Positions 22,776 to 35,902 of a stretch of DNA of 64,000 bases are shown here, piece after piece (the first letter of the stretch is position 1; the number at the start of each line of letters is the position of its first letter). The DNA is from Desarmillaria ectypa (taxonomy: Eukaryota > Basidiomycota > Agaricomycetes > Agaricales > Physalacriaceae), in NCBI GenBank assembly GCA_030407005.1, contig JAUDYN010000009.1, forward strand, positions 1,426,001 through 1,490,000. Reading direction: 5' to 3'. Below the pieces are notes generated by a model. It searched no databases, was not told where the DNA came from, and saw only the letters and a program-made list of their open reading frames with translations. The translations under genes and the position numbers were made by a program.

Positions 22776-25700
22776 TATGGTCGGCTTGGGAAAAAACAAC
22801 TTGGTATTTGGATTCTTGGCTACGTACTGATGCTTTGCTACATTACATAGTTATATAATATGTCTAGACGGAACAAAATGCGCATTTTGCGTCATTCTCA
22901 AAGAACTGTCATAATGCGATGCTCACATCAGAAGCTTTTAATTTTTAGTTAACACATGCTCCCCGGCGGATTTACTCTGCATAATGTATTGCGATCTAGT
23001 GGTAAGTACGCACATTCTTTGCTGGCGGCGTTTTGCCGCCGACATCGCATGCAATCCCCCATCTCATCAATCTGGACTTGCCTTCTGCAAAGTTCCAACG
23101 TTACGATTACCCGGGGTGCATACTGGTGGCGCTCGTCGTCAAACATAAGCGGTCATTTCTCGACGATGTAACGTCAAAGCGGAACAAGTCATCCATGGTC
23201 CAGATTGCCCGAATACACACTAAGTCAGTTCCAAGTACCGTTACTGGCGAAGTCTAGACTAGCAAGTTAAGTTTCGAGTGCGTCTATCTGAAGATTCGCA
23301 CCTGCCAAACCAGCATGGAATCCACACTCCCACCCTCGAATCCTCTCTGTCACAGCAGCAGCAAATCAAGCGTAAAATGGCATCTGGTCCCCGTCTGTCA
23401 GATGGAATTCAATAAACGATGATCTCCCAATATGGAGTGAAGCGGGGGATCACTAAAAAGTTTGTACGACTCGAGTGAGCATCGAGAAAAGCGGTGACAG
23501 AGGTCTAAACTGCCGCAACTCGATAACCGTCGCATCCGTCTAATCGGGAGTTATTGGTGAGTCCTGTACCGGAATAAGCATAGAGTAGGTGGACTGCTGC
23601 ATGGAGCTTGAGCTCCAGCGGCGTAGATTAAATAAGGTGAGAGATATATTTGCACTTGGTAATGTAAAATGCGGCCAAATTTTGTAGCATGGACAGACTT
23701 CTTCACACTACTTTCGCGGGCTTCGCTGAGCCTAAATTTAACAGAGGGATGCATAAACTTGAATCAGTCCCGAGTATGTTCAAGGTCAGTAGTTAAGTTC
23801 CCGTGTTTGATCCAGTGGAGCTGATAAAGAGAGCAGTGTAGGAGCCGAATGAAAGTCACACGAACGAAGCACCGTAAGAATAGATGTCTAGTTGTATGGT
23901 TCCTGCAATAGCGAATGATAAACACGAGCAAGGCGTACATTGTGAGCTAGGCTTTATGTCAACACGACTGATATATAAGAGTCCCCAACGCTAGCAGTCG
24001 TAATCCTTGTAGGAATCCACTGTACCGCGAACGGTCCTCAGGCTCGGGTAATGGTGCACCTACAGAGATTCAGACTCGATTGTGAGCCTTAGACAACGAT
24101 CGATGATCAGGGCCAGTTTGGGCGATTCAGAGATATGGCTTGAGCAATCAGGTACTCAAGGGTAGCAAGAAGAGATCGTCAAGGCCAAACGCCAGCTGAG
24201 AATGGAGAAATTTGCCACTGGCAAGGTGAAAGACAGAATGCGACGAGCTTTGACGAGGAAATCGGAACACTCTGGCGCATCGCGCGGGTTTATCGAAGAT
24301 CTTCCACTTCTTGAAGGGAAAATCTAGCATTTAATTAAATTGCTATGGCAAATATTGTGGAATGACACGTTACGCCCACCACGTGAAGTTCATAGCAATT
24401 TCCAAAGTGGTTTCCAGTCCACTATGATCGTAGAAGATCCAGGCCTCCGGGAGCGCGGCTGCAAATTGCCTTTTAGTGTGGATCCCGGCGGTTCGGTTCA
24501 ATGCAGGGTAGGGTATCACGAACCCAAATCGTAAGGTTCGTGGTAATGCACTGATGGAGTGGCTAGGCTGAAGTGGCGTCAACCATTGATATTATTAGAC
24601 ATACAGTTGGAACAAAGCGGAATCATACTGTATAGAACTCTCGGAGGCTTTGACACATTACATGCACTGAACTTTGCGCGAACGTTAACATTCATCAGAA
24701 ACTGACTTTAGGTCCTCCCGAGATCCACACCGGGTACGCGTGGACTCTAATTATTATACTTAAGTTGCTCCGTGAGTGCACTAAGCGATTTGATGATCAA
24801 ACCAGTTGACGTTACCACAGTGAAAGATTTGTTTTCCTATATTGAGCAGACCCGCCTAATAGGTGTGGTCCTTCTAGCGTCCATACTGAATACGGCCTTA
24901 CTAATTGTTCATTCAATCATGACAGCTCCTGATGCCAAAAAAAAAGGGCAAATACCGTGACAGAACATCATGAGACTCAAGGTTGGCTTTTAAAGATACC
25001 AACATTGAGTTGCAATGGGAGCAATGGAGGGCTCGAGTGGCAAGCACAAGTCGGCTGGAAAGTTGCACGGTCTGGGCGTGGAAAAGATGACACATGCTGA
25101 TGACTAAGCGCAGGCTGCAGCGTGGCAGTGCGTCCAACCAAGAACCGATAATTTATCGATCGTTGAGTCAGGTTTACGAGACCACGTCCAAGTCCACCAT
25201 CATGCTGTTTCAATTATTGAGCTTCTTTCATTATAGAGGCCCTTGATAATCCCGTTAGTATATTTCATTGCAGCCTCAATGCACTGGCACAATGATGGAG
25301 TTATCTTTCCATCAACAATCTGGGTGCCACGGCACTGATCATGATTTCGATAGATTTTTGTGCGGATATATTCACACAGAGCCCGCCGGACATTGAACAG
25401 CTGTGCGCGTGTGAAGCTGGGTTTGATCCAGGTGCCTGCGCGTGTCATCTCTGAAGCTGATAGTGCCTCCCAATGGACATTGGATAGGCGCTCCGAACCG
25501 CATGGAACACACATGTGATGCATTTCCATGTCACTTATGCTCAGTATTAAACATATGTATTGTGTTCATATCTGGATGTCACTATTTTGACGGCTTGTAT
25601 TCCATTTGGGCCTACGAGGCGGCTCCTGGCATCTGGTAACAGTAACCTTATGCACTGGGCCGTCGCCTACTCTTTTCATGCCTTCGATGTCATTTCCACA

Positions 25701-27060
25701 ATCATCATCACCCATGAGGTGCTTTATGCGGTCCGCGTCTGAGGATGGAACATACACCGAGAAGCATAATGCTAGCACATTACACAGCGAGTCCGACGAG
25801 CCAAGGCGCGGTCACGTGCAGCTTTGAATCTCTCTATGTTCAACACGTACTTTGGGTTGTTCCTGATCTTCATCCTTCCCTCCTTCCTGCATTTTCTTCT
25901 TGAGATCGTGTTCCGATCGGTGGTTGCGTAGTTGATTGTTATCTTTCGAGCTACAATTGGTACCTTACCGAGCCCGAAGCCGAATGTTAATGTGTTAATT
26001 ATGCGTCATCGACTTCAGTTCGAGAGTGCAATATCAGTGGGCATGATCTGTCGAAAGTTTGGATCAATGATTAAGGTGTGTTGTTCGAAAGGCGAGATAG
26101 CTATCATCGGCGCGTCCGAAGTACAAAATATACCGAATTCCGAAAACTCGTCGTGCGAGTGATCCGTTGGCATTGTCTCATTTGTTCATGCCCGATTAAA
26201 GGCGAACTTGAGGATACCTAATGGCGTAGCAATGTCCATCAATGAAGAAATGACATTAAGTAGAGTAGTGTTGTAGCGAATAGAACAGGAACGGAAGAAG
26301 AACCGTACGCTTTTCTCTTGTACATTATCGTGGTGCGGATCCCGGACACGACTTCCCACTCGCTATCGCGTATTCGCGACGGTAGGTGGCTTGCAGGTTG
26401 CTTGAGATTGTTGTCAGGGAGATGGTCAGAACTGACGGGCTGGCGGAGGCCAGACTGCCAAATGTCAGGTTTGCATCGTTACACAGGAGATTTGAGGGTG
26501 ATATACTTACACGGGTACCGATGAGTGAAGAGGAAGCTGGATTGCGCGCCACCGATGATCATGCGACAAGAGGTCTTGGGGACTATCATACTCCCGCCAG
26601 CAGAAAATTAGAAAAATAATAAAGAAACACTATGGTACTAAATTGAAATTGTACTTGGGGCAAAAAAAACCACCGAACATGAGATCTTGAGAGCAGGGTC
26701 AGGGGATGACTGAAAAAAAAATCGACCCACGAGTGATTCCGGTTTCCAATGTAAGATGGTCGATTCGTAAAAGTAGGCAAACGTGGTGGCCCTGAATTAC
26801 CACAGAACGAAGACACGAGGCGGAAACAAATGGCGCCGGATTTCATCTGTTGAGATCAAAGAAAAGTGCCGCGTCGGAGGTGTCCGGGGTACTCCGCGAC
26901 GTTCGGTCTACTATACTGAGTATTTGTGTACTTGATGCCAATCTTTGCTTCTGCCAAATCTGTTTGACATCTCACGAATAAATACAACTCAGGATGCGCT
27001 TTCTTTTCTCTAGCAAACCGGGTCCCTTCCTCTCCCCTGGGCATCAGCTAGAAACTTGTC
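22776..27060. other. 4.3 kb without recognisable genes between desaturase paralogs
   Basis: No frame exceeds about 110 codons and none carries a domain I recognise. The minus-strand frame 25200-25529 and the plus frame 24772-24960 (with one hydrophobic stretch) were considered and not supported. No terminal repeats or transposase motifs were seen. It may hold decayed sequence from the duplication that produced the desaturase pair. Confidence 0.4.
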
Positions 27061-28555
27061 ATGCTGTCCACTTTTCTTATCGATGGGCCGGAATATGCTC
27101 GTCGCACCAATACCCCCTTCGTACCACCTAACATCACCCTTGCTGAACTCCATGCTGCCCTTCCTCCCCATGTTTTCAAAAAGTCCACCATAAGGGGCCT
27201 GTCCTACGTCGTCCGTGACGTTGTCTGCGCCTGGATCCTTTACCGCCTCTCTTCGTTCTTTCCACTCGCCCCAGCCGTGTTGAGGTTTCCACTTTGGGCT
27301 GCCTATTGGTGGTGCCAGGGCATAATTCTTGCTGGTTGGTGGTGCCTGGCACACGAAGCCGGCCATGGGACGATCTCCGAGTACTCTTGGGTCAACCATG
27401 CCGTGGGCTTTACGTTGCATACTGCAATTCTCGCGCCGTACTACGCGTGGAGGGAGAGCCATCGGAGTCACCATAGAGCACCAATGAGTGTAGAGAGAGA
27501 CGAAAACTATGTCCCGAAGTCCAGGAGCGAGTACGGACTCTGGCCCCAATCCCAGGATGATCGTAGTGGAGCGCCCGGTCTTTTGGCTGATGGTGAACAG
27601 AAATCTGGTCTTGACCCTCACGAAGTTTTCGAAGACGCTCCAATCTACGTTCTTTCGAAGATGTTGATTATGCAAATCCTTGGATGGCAGATTTATCTGT
27701 TCACCAACGAGATGGGAAATCCTAATTATCCCAAGGGGACGAATGTGAGCTCTAATGGATGTCGTCCGATATCTTCATTTCTCATGTCTCGATAATCCAG
27801 CATTTCAGTCCCTCTTCGCCTCTTTTCAAGCCCCGGCACCGGCAGAAAATCATCGCTTCTAATGTTGGCATCTGCATTACTATTTTTCTCCTTGCTCTAT
27901 GGGCTCGCGAGATAGGGTTTTCGCAGTTTGTTAAAGTATACGGAGTACCTTATCTGGTTCGTCTCTTGAATTTCTCGTTTAACCCTGGATCGTCTGACTT
28001 TGTTCTCTTAGTTTGCCAATCACTGGATTGTTATGCTGACATACCTCCATCATTCCGACCCGACGATACCATACTACCGCTCTGCGGCATGGAGTTTCGT
28101 ACGTGGCGCGGCATCCACAGTTGACAGACCCCTTCTGGGTTGGGTTGGCAGAGTTTTCCTTCATAATGTTAGCCACGATCATGTGAGCCCACCATCCTCC
28201 CGTGCTTTATTTCTTTTTCTCACTGACTCCATCTAGGTTGCCCATCACCTCTTCTCCTACATTCCGTTCTATAATCAACCTGAAGTCACGAAGTGTATCC
28301 GGATTCTTCTCGGCGAAAACTATAATTATGATTCAACGGTACGGCTCAAGTGGTTTTTTTAAACCGCTCTTTTTACTCATTCTTTCGGATCAGAATACCT
28401 TCCGGGCATTATATCGCACGTTCACACAGTGCTGCTTCATCGAAGATGAAGGCGAGATAGTCTTCTATAAAAACCGAGATGGGAAGGCGGCACGTCGTGT
28501 ACTTGCCGATGGAGAAATGAAGGTCGGACAGGCCACCACGAAGATGATTATGTAG
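27061..28555 (+). CDS. delta-12-type fatty acid desaturase, paralog B
   Basis: Five exons (27061-27744, 27801-27956, 28012-28182, 28237-28338, 28394-28555) give 424 residues. The histidine boxes are HEAGH (98-102), HRSHH (134-138) and HVAHH (337-341). ERDENYVPKSRSEYG follows box 2, as in paralog A. The first box has alanine in place of the usual cysteine (HECGH in paralog A). Loss of this Cys is a known point of variation between desaturases and related modifying enzymes, so activity may differ. The protein should be an ER membrane enzyme. Its tail (GEMKVGQATTKMIM) is longer than that of paralog A. The gene is intact, with all splice sites canonical. Confidence 0.92.
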
Positions 28556-31500
28556 GTTGGGAACGACATGCTCACTTAGTAATTCCTTGGATAATATCGG
28601 CTCTGTAAAACTATAATACTTGTAGGTTCTTTTGTTGTCTTGGCAAAGATGCTTTGCCTTTGTCGGGTAATCGGTTATTTAGTTACGGTGACACTAGTTT
28701 CGTATAGTACAATGGAGTATATCTTCACCAATATATATATCATCAGTGCTATTCTGATCAAGCAATATGAGACGTGAACTAGAAGCATCATGGGTGGTGG
28801 GAAAACAGGGCTCGCTGGGAACGTCCAGGTGTAGATGTGGTCTAATTCGGTCTGTGGAGGTCGCACCAGAAACTCAGCAGTTATTCGTAGCGTGATCTGT
28901 TACCCCGATCCTTCATACCGGAACAACATTAAGCTAGGCGGGTTCTTGCGAGAGATATACTTACTAACTTACTAACGTCCTTTAACCGTTGAGCATCGAC
29001 GCCTTCGTTATGACGTATGCAGATATTCACAGAGTTCTTGATTGAATATGGATGCACAGCGAAAAACGATACAGAACTTCTAATGACTCCGAGAGACGGC
29101 CTTGACATCTTAAGGTGTGAAATCATGGGATCCAAGTGACCGTGGAAGGCACTTCCTGCTGCGTTCTTACTAGGGACATCCGGCAAAAGGACCGACTTCG
29201 GAGAAGTATCGTGTATTAACTCGTAATGACGGAAGAGGGACCACGATGAATTGGAGTGTCGTCACCAGTACAAGTTAGGCCACCAAGAACCAGGCAGCTG
29301 GGATACGCCACGACTGGTTTATCATGGCCAAGACGCCCAAGGACAGAGTCGTTCTGTGTGAACACATGGAACTAGTGAGGCTACGAGCCATGATGGTGCG
29401 GATAGAAAACGACTTACATAGGACCGTCGAGACTGAGTGTTAAATACTAACAAAGTAGCACAAAAAATAACAATGACGTCCTACAATCTAATCAAAGAAT
29501 CTAGACGGCTAATCGAACCGGTAAATCATACCATAATGGTACTATAATGCCGTCCATTATTGGATACATCATGGGCGGGAGAGGTTATGTTGAGACCCGT
29601 TAAAGTCGACCCAATTTAGTGGTAGATACTATCAGCTCAGCTACAGCTGTATGAAATACAGGAAACGAACACATAGCGTCACAGCGAAAGGAGGAGGATC
29701 TTGCGATAACGTTGGTCATGAGGCAAACAACACACCATCCACTTGGGTAGGCACGTAGAGACCCTGGAGAAACTTTTAGATGAATCAAACCGAATAAAGA
29801 AGGGTGATGAGGGCCAAAGGACGCTTGGCGATAGAGAGGCGCAGCATCGACCCTGAAATACGCGGGCGTCTCCGTGTCGCTCAGGCCCCGATATTAAAAG
29901 TTGAGCTTGCAGAGGTTCAATTTGTTGTTCGTGAAGCTTCAGAGTCCAGACCAGACGTGACGTGATTCTTTGAAATCATAATGACCGGGAGAATATCGAC
30001 GAAGTCCGAACATGCGTTAGAGCTTTGACAGTCCCGTAGTGGCTTCGTTCTACAATTGTTGTCGTAACAAATTCAAGCATGGTCAATATTGTTGCCCTAC
30101 TCAATAGAGCTTACGGCGGCCAGAGAAGACCCAGAGCGTGGGCAGGACACTGCGAATTGAGATAGACATGAGCGCTTTTCGAGCTCTTCATTTGGGGACG
30201 TCAGGGTTGTCAACGTCAATTGGAAGCGACGATAAATCCGCAAGGAGGGAGATGAGCTTGAGGCTACCCTCGTGCAGATTCCAACTCTTAGAAGCGCGAG
30301 GATGAAACTGAATCGAACATAGCGTCGAGGTATCAGGGGGGGATTGAACATAAAGATCGCGCCACACGGGTGCGAGTAAGACTTGACAAGTCTCGAGACA
30401 GCGCAGTTTGCCATTTCCCATCCGGACATAGACATTGGAGACCCCAGGCAAGAACCCCTTCCGACGAAAGGATGCGGGACTTGTAAGAGCTGCTCCTCAC
30501 CGATATTCACCCCCCGTTGGCACTGTTCACAGACACAGGGACATAGACCAATCGTAGACGAAAAGATCTCCCTTACTACGCTGGTCCTTCTGTATGCTTC
30601 AAGAGGAAGGCGTACTATGAGCGGGACTGAGACTTGGGCCATGAGGCTTCGTATCCTACCGCAAAGAACCACAGAAAGAGGATACCTGGTTCCTACCTCC
30701 ACTCTAAGCAAGATCGAGATGCATCCATCGACGGATTCACGCCTTCGACGGTAGGACCGGATGCTGAGTGGTAAATCCGTTGCCTTGAGGTGCCCTCAGG
30801 ACCTCAAGACCTCACCGGTAGAAAGATAATCAATAGAACAAGTCTTTAAAACAAATTCTTGGCGCTCTAGTGGGCCGCGGTATCAAAATTGGGTGGTTAT
30901 GAGCTTCGTGCTGGTCGTCGGAAAGCGAGTCCCGGATGATCGGACCGGCCACCGGCCATCAAGCCAAGTATGTACTTGACTTCAAGATTGGTTTTTCTTG
31001 ATTTTTTTCTCCACATCAGCATTGGGTACGTGGAACTCGTGGTGCGAATGCTAGTAATCCGATGCTCGCATGAAGCAGTTCCGGCAGCTAAGCGGCGGGG
31101 AACAGTTTTGCATCCTAGTTCTTAAAAAGTTCACGTAGCTTACCTTAGATACGAGAAGGGGAGAACGGAGCGGCATCACATTCACTATTGAGTCATGAGC
31201 TATAATTTTTAGGCCCTCTAATTTTTCTTTTTCTGGTACAAGCAGTCAGCGCTTCAGCTTGTAATGTTTCATCTGTAGCATAGCGATGACGCACGGATCT
31301 CTCTTCCTGTTCTTGATTCTTCCAAAATTAACCGGTATTTGAAAATCACAGGGCATCGCACTCTTGGCGCCTCCTTTAGTCTATGTCGAACCATATCTAG
31401 GGTTTTCTAAAGTCGTTAAACTCCGTCGTCGTTCTGACTTGGGTACTGTTCGGACCGTCAACGACATGGCCACACAAGAACATACAGCCAGCTGCACGTG

Positions 31501-33182
31501 CAAAGTTTCGTCATCGACTTTTAAACTGTATCTAACGTTCGTGACGGGCACCTGTCTACAAACTTCTGAATATTTAGGATGTGACCACTGATCCGGCAGA
31601 TTGGGCCATTTGAACATTTGTCTCTTAGCGAGCTGGATGCAGTCAGACGACTCAACTGGACATGTCTAGATACAATATCTCGTTGAGGTAAAGGCGAATC
31701 TCATTTAAAGTCTCACTGTTAATAAATTCTATACAGTGTGAACTCATACTAACTTATCGGAGAAAAGGATAAAAGGAACTACGTTGGACTCCGATTACCA
31801 AAAAAAAACTCGTAAGCGCGATTTCCATGTAGTACAGTTGAGTAGGATCAGTAACCGCTCCGTTTCTTTTTCAGTGTTTTAGCCCGATGATAACGAATGT
31901 GATGCAACGTATTGCTGCACTCCGGGTTTTCTTATGCTAATGATTCCCAATATCCCGTTCTTGTATCATTCATGGATTGGTAAGTCTCAGTCTTTTTCGG
32001 TTTCCCTATGTTATTCTTGCCCAACGGAAGCACATTCATCAGTGATCAGATGAACGATGCGTGCAATGCAAACGCCGCACTGTATGAGTCCAGGTACGCG
32101 GGCGCAATCGGTTTCTGACGGAAGCCTGTCCTCAAACGTATTCCGCAGCGATGCCGTTTTGCTTGCGTTCCTTGGAACGAACATAGGACTTGAGCCCAAA
32201 AGTATAGTCCAAGTATCACCTGGGCAGGCATGCCGTACCTCCCATGTTCTTTTCTGCTGTTCATGGTGTTACTTTCTCATGAATTATTAGCGAAACAAGT
32301 CTAGGTTTTTTGGCAGATCTGTATTGTGGCCTCCGGTAGGTAAACTTCGCCTATCTCGGATCGCCAGGATCAGTACAATGTGCTTCGATGAATATCTGAT
32401 ACGAACCACTGGTCTCGGACACAGTCGAGACGGATCCGAAGATTTTTTACTTGATGAAAACTGTATTGTTTTCGGGACCTTGAAGTCTGGTTCAGTCCAG
32501 GGTGACTTGTCCCCCGTCTTTCGTGGAAACCTGCGATGAAGGTCCAAGACGTTCTTTTTATGTGGTCATCTCCTTTGGCTTGCGGTCCGGAGCGCATTCG
32601 TTAATACCGTTTCTGCGTTACTCCGATGCTTGCTTTTTTTCTAGTCTCGTCTAAACCTTCAGGTGGATCCCATCAATATCATGATGATCTCTAAGCAACT
32701 TAAACGGTTTAGTGGTGTTTCCCCTACTACTGCCTGCCTCTCTTCGTACCTTAACGGAAGACATAGCTTTGAAAGGCGCAGAACTTTACCTGACTGCGAC
32801 CAGCACCTCGAGGACAAGCCAAAACATCAGTCCAACGGATGGTCGAGACGCTAGATGTCGGCCCGTTAATGATGCATCAACATGATGGAGTGCATTCTGT
32901 TAACGGCGCGACGCAATAATCATCCATTGCGAATGTACTTCTAGGCCTTCCTGCCATCATGGATCCAAGAGCCTTACGCCTCCTCAGTGATGTACATCAG
33001 ACCAACATTCAACGGTATCATGATATTCCCTGGTACATGTCATTGTCCTGCCCTCAGGGCCTGGAATAAATGCTCCTTCAATGTATAGCCCCTAGGCCTA
33101 TCACCTAGCTTCGTGATCTAGCTTTTTTCAAGGGATTTATTTGACCTCACTCTCGAAGTACAGCCTATCTAACCGCTACACC
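28556..33182. other. 4.6 kb gene-poor region
   Basis: The longest frame is 30097-30711 - (204 codons). It is Ser/Arg-rich, overlaps other frames and shows no domain I can name; it could be a relic of an LRR/F-box-type gene. Everything else is short. Short T-runs and A-runs occur, but no clear transposon ends. Confidence 0.4.
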
Positions 33183-35902
33183 ATGGCTCCACACACTATC
33201 GAATCTAGTTACGATGTTATTTTCGCTGGGGGTATGTCTTTATTCAGCGTTCGTTCGCCTCAGCCTCTAATGACATGTAGGGGGAACGACGGCTTGTATC
33301 GTTGCCGGACGTCTGACGAAGGCCGATCCCAACCTCAAGATCCTCATCCTCGAGGCGGGACCGACGACCAAAGATAAAATCGAACACATACAACCCGGTC
33401 GATACATAACACACGTGGCTCCCGACAGCAAGACCATGCAATTCTATGAGTCCAAGGCCAGTGAACACATGGCTGGTCGGGGTCTTGTTGTTCCCTCTGC
33501 TCGATGTGTCGGCGGTGGTAAGCACAGCATGTTTTATTCAGGAACTGAAGCGGATTTCAGCTAGGTGCATCGGTCAACTTCGTGTTGTATAATCGTCCCG
33601 CTGCTTCTGACTTCGACGCCTGGGAGACTGAATACAGTAATCCTGGCTGGGGTTCCAAGGATTTGATTCCGCTGTTGCAGAAAGTAAGGTGTTGACAGTA
33701 ACTTATCGCTTGGCCCTTCCTTATTCATCATAAAATAGGCTGAAACGTATGAGGTTGATCCGACTAGGAAGACCCACGGCTCGTCAGGGCCGATCAAGGT
33801 CTCCTTCGGTGGGAATCCATCCATGATGGAGATTTGCAAGCAGTTCCTTGAAGTAGGCCCTCAATACGAGAAGGGCAGACCTCAATCACAAGAGGGCAAC
33901 AACCTCGACCCTGAATCTCTCAACTGTTTTTTTGTAAGGTCTTTCTCCATTGCCTGCATGATACGTTAATATTTTTACAGAGAATGCCCAAGTATGATTC
34001 TACGAATCATCTCCGGATGATTCGAGGTTAATACTCTTACTCGTTCAGGTTTGTCTCAAGCAAAGGTCGCCGGTCTGACACAGCGGTATAACTTGCCTCT
34101 ATCTTTATATTCCGAAGTCCTCCTGATGTTAATATTGTTGAGACTCACTATCTCTACAATCAAGACAGCAAGAATGTTACGCTTTGTGATGGAATTAGGG
34201 TTAAACGTTTCTTGTTTGAGTACGTTTCGACATGCAAAATCGATGCGAGCTGCTTAATTAACGAGATTTTCAGGGGCACGAAAGCCATCGGCGTCGAGTA
34301 TGTTTTCGACAAGCAGGTTTACCCCGACGCGGAACAGTCCGTGCACATAGTGCTTGCTAGTCGCTTGATAGTCCTTTCTGCGGGTGCTATGGGCTCTCCC
34401 TTGGTTCTGGAACGATCCGGCATTGGTGCCGCCTCCGTATTGGAAAAAGCCGGTATCAAACAGCTTGTTGATCTTCCTGGTGTTGGAAAGGACTATGACG
34501 GTGAGAGTATTTCTTATCACGCTGACTTTGCTTTTTGAATCTAAAGGACCAGATCACCCTTTCCTCGTCACTCCGTACTTTGTGGACACTAACGCTGCAA
34601 CTTATGACAGCCTTTTCCGAGGGGATGCAGAAACGTGGGGCAGTGAGTCTCGCATTATCATCCATCCTTTCCACAGCTCTCATTCCCTGTCAGAAAATAT
34701 GGCCCAATGGGACGTGGACGGTTCTGGATTACTGGGAGCCAAGTACACTTCCTTTCTTGCGTGCTTAGGCCGCCGCGTTAATCATGTTTTTTAGTGGAGT
34801 GGACGCTTCCGTCAAGTTCCGTCCCTTTGAGCATGAGGTAGGCGAGCTAGGGCCGGACTTCGAAGAGATCTGGAAGAAGGACTATGCACACAAACCTGAT
34901 AAGCCACTTTTCTGGATGAGTGCACTAGCTGGGTATGCATGTGCATCCTTTTATATACGGCTCCTTCACAAAGGCGCTGTAGACTTCCTGCAGATCAGTC
35001 CGCATTGCCGCCAATCAGCTACTTCTGCTCTGGAGTTTCTCTTGTATGTTGACAGTCGCGCTATCAAAACCCAAGTAATAAACCTGTCATGTAGGGATAT
35101 CCTGTTTCCCGTGGACATCTGCACATCGCTTCTGACGACATCTATGCTGCTCCCGACTTCGACTGCGGGTTCTTGTCTCAGTGCGTTGCATGCATTGTTA
35201 TCTGTTTGCTTTCATTAATGCTCACTTCTATAGCCCTGCTGATGTCGCTGCTCTTCGTTGGGGCTACAAGAGAGGCCGTGAAATCCTTCGCCGGATGCTT
35301 GTGTATCGTGGCGCTTTTGCACCTGCTCATCCCCACTTCGATGCAGACAGCCCTGCAGGAATAGCTCTTGCTGAAGATGGCCCTGTTCCGCTGGACACAC
35401 CCAAGATAGTCTACTCCAAGAAAGACGATGATGCAATCGATGCCAACATCAGGAATTTTGGTCAGTTTACTTCGTTTAGATGTTGTGTTCTCGTATCTAT
35501 GACATTTATATAGTTGGTACAACGTGGCACTCCGTACGTTTAGTCTTCCGCCCAAAACATTCAGTCCTGATGCTTGATTTAACCAGCTCGGTACTTGTCC
35601 TATGAAACCGAGAGAAAGAGGCGGTGTTGTCGATGCAGACCTCAATGTATACGGAGTCACAGGGCTGAAGCTCGCTGGTTCGTATATACACGTGCTATTG
35701 GCTTGATGGCTGCACTCACTTGTCATTTATAGATCTTTCGATTGCGCCTTCAAACGTTAATTGCGTAGGTTTTGTTGGTATCCCTACTCGTATGCAGCCT
35801 GATTGGATTGTTCTCCCACAGAATACGTACTCGGCCACACTTGCGATTGGCGAGAAAGCTACCATTATCATCGCGAAGGAGCTAGGAATCGAAGGAGTCT
35901 AG
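33183..35902 (+). CDS. AOX-type GMC alcohol oxidase (AA3)
   Basis: Eighteen exons join in frame to 610 residues: 33183-33231, 33281-33517, 33565-33683, 33739-33933, 33981-33991, 34049-34085, 34143-34219, 34274-34500, 34547-34642, 34694-34742, 34795-34932, 34983-35043, 35095-35180, 35234-35460, 35514-35533, 35587-35677, 35733-35764 and 35822-35902. The FAD-binding loop FAGGGTTACIVAGRL is at about 13-27. SARCVGGGASVNFVLYNRP and GAMGSPLVLERSG are GMC signatures. The catalytic pair is H542 (TTWHSLGTCP) and N585 (NCNTYSATLAIGEKA). Close similarity to methanol/alcohol oxidases: oxidation of a short primary alcohol to aldehyde with H2O2 formation. The C-terminus (KELGIEGV) lacks a peroxisomal SKL/ARF-like signal, and no signal peptide is present. 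One exon is only 11 nt and one is 20 nt. In raw frames it looks broken, but splicing restores it fully. Confidence 0.9.

Noticed and set aside
24772..24960. Small frame with one hydrophobic segment, considered as a small membrane protein.
   Set aside because: No family recognised, isolated, and no promoter or splice context.
25200..25529. 109-codon minus-strand frame with a protein-like composition, checked as a possible transposase or integrase fragment.
   Set aside because: No catalytic DDE/HHCC pattern and no neighbouring fragments in the other frames.
22776..27060. Looked for a transposon (terminal repeats, reverse transcriptase, transposase) in the desaturase spacer.
   Set aside because: No inverted or long terminal repeats and no enzymatic motifs seen by eye.
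30097..30711. 204-codon minus-strand frame in the gene-poor region.
   Set aside because: No domain, no signal peptide and no splice partners; length is compatible with chance in about 4.6 kb. At most a relic.
33183..35902. Alcohol oxidase first looked like a pseudogene because the open frames are short and shifted.
   Set aside because: Joining 18 exons at canonical GT...AG sites restores a complete 610-residue protein with all GMC motifs, so the breaks are introns.
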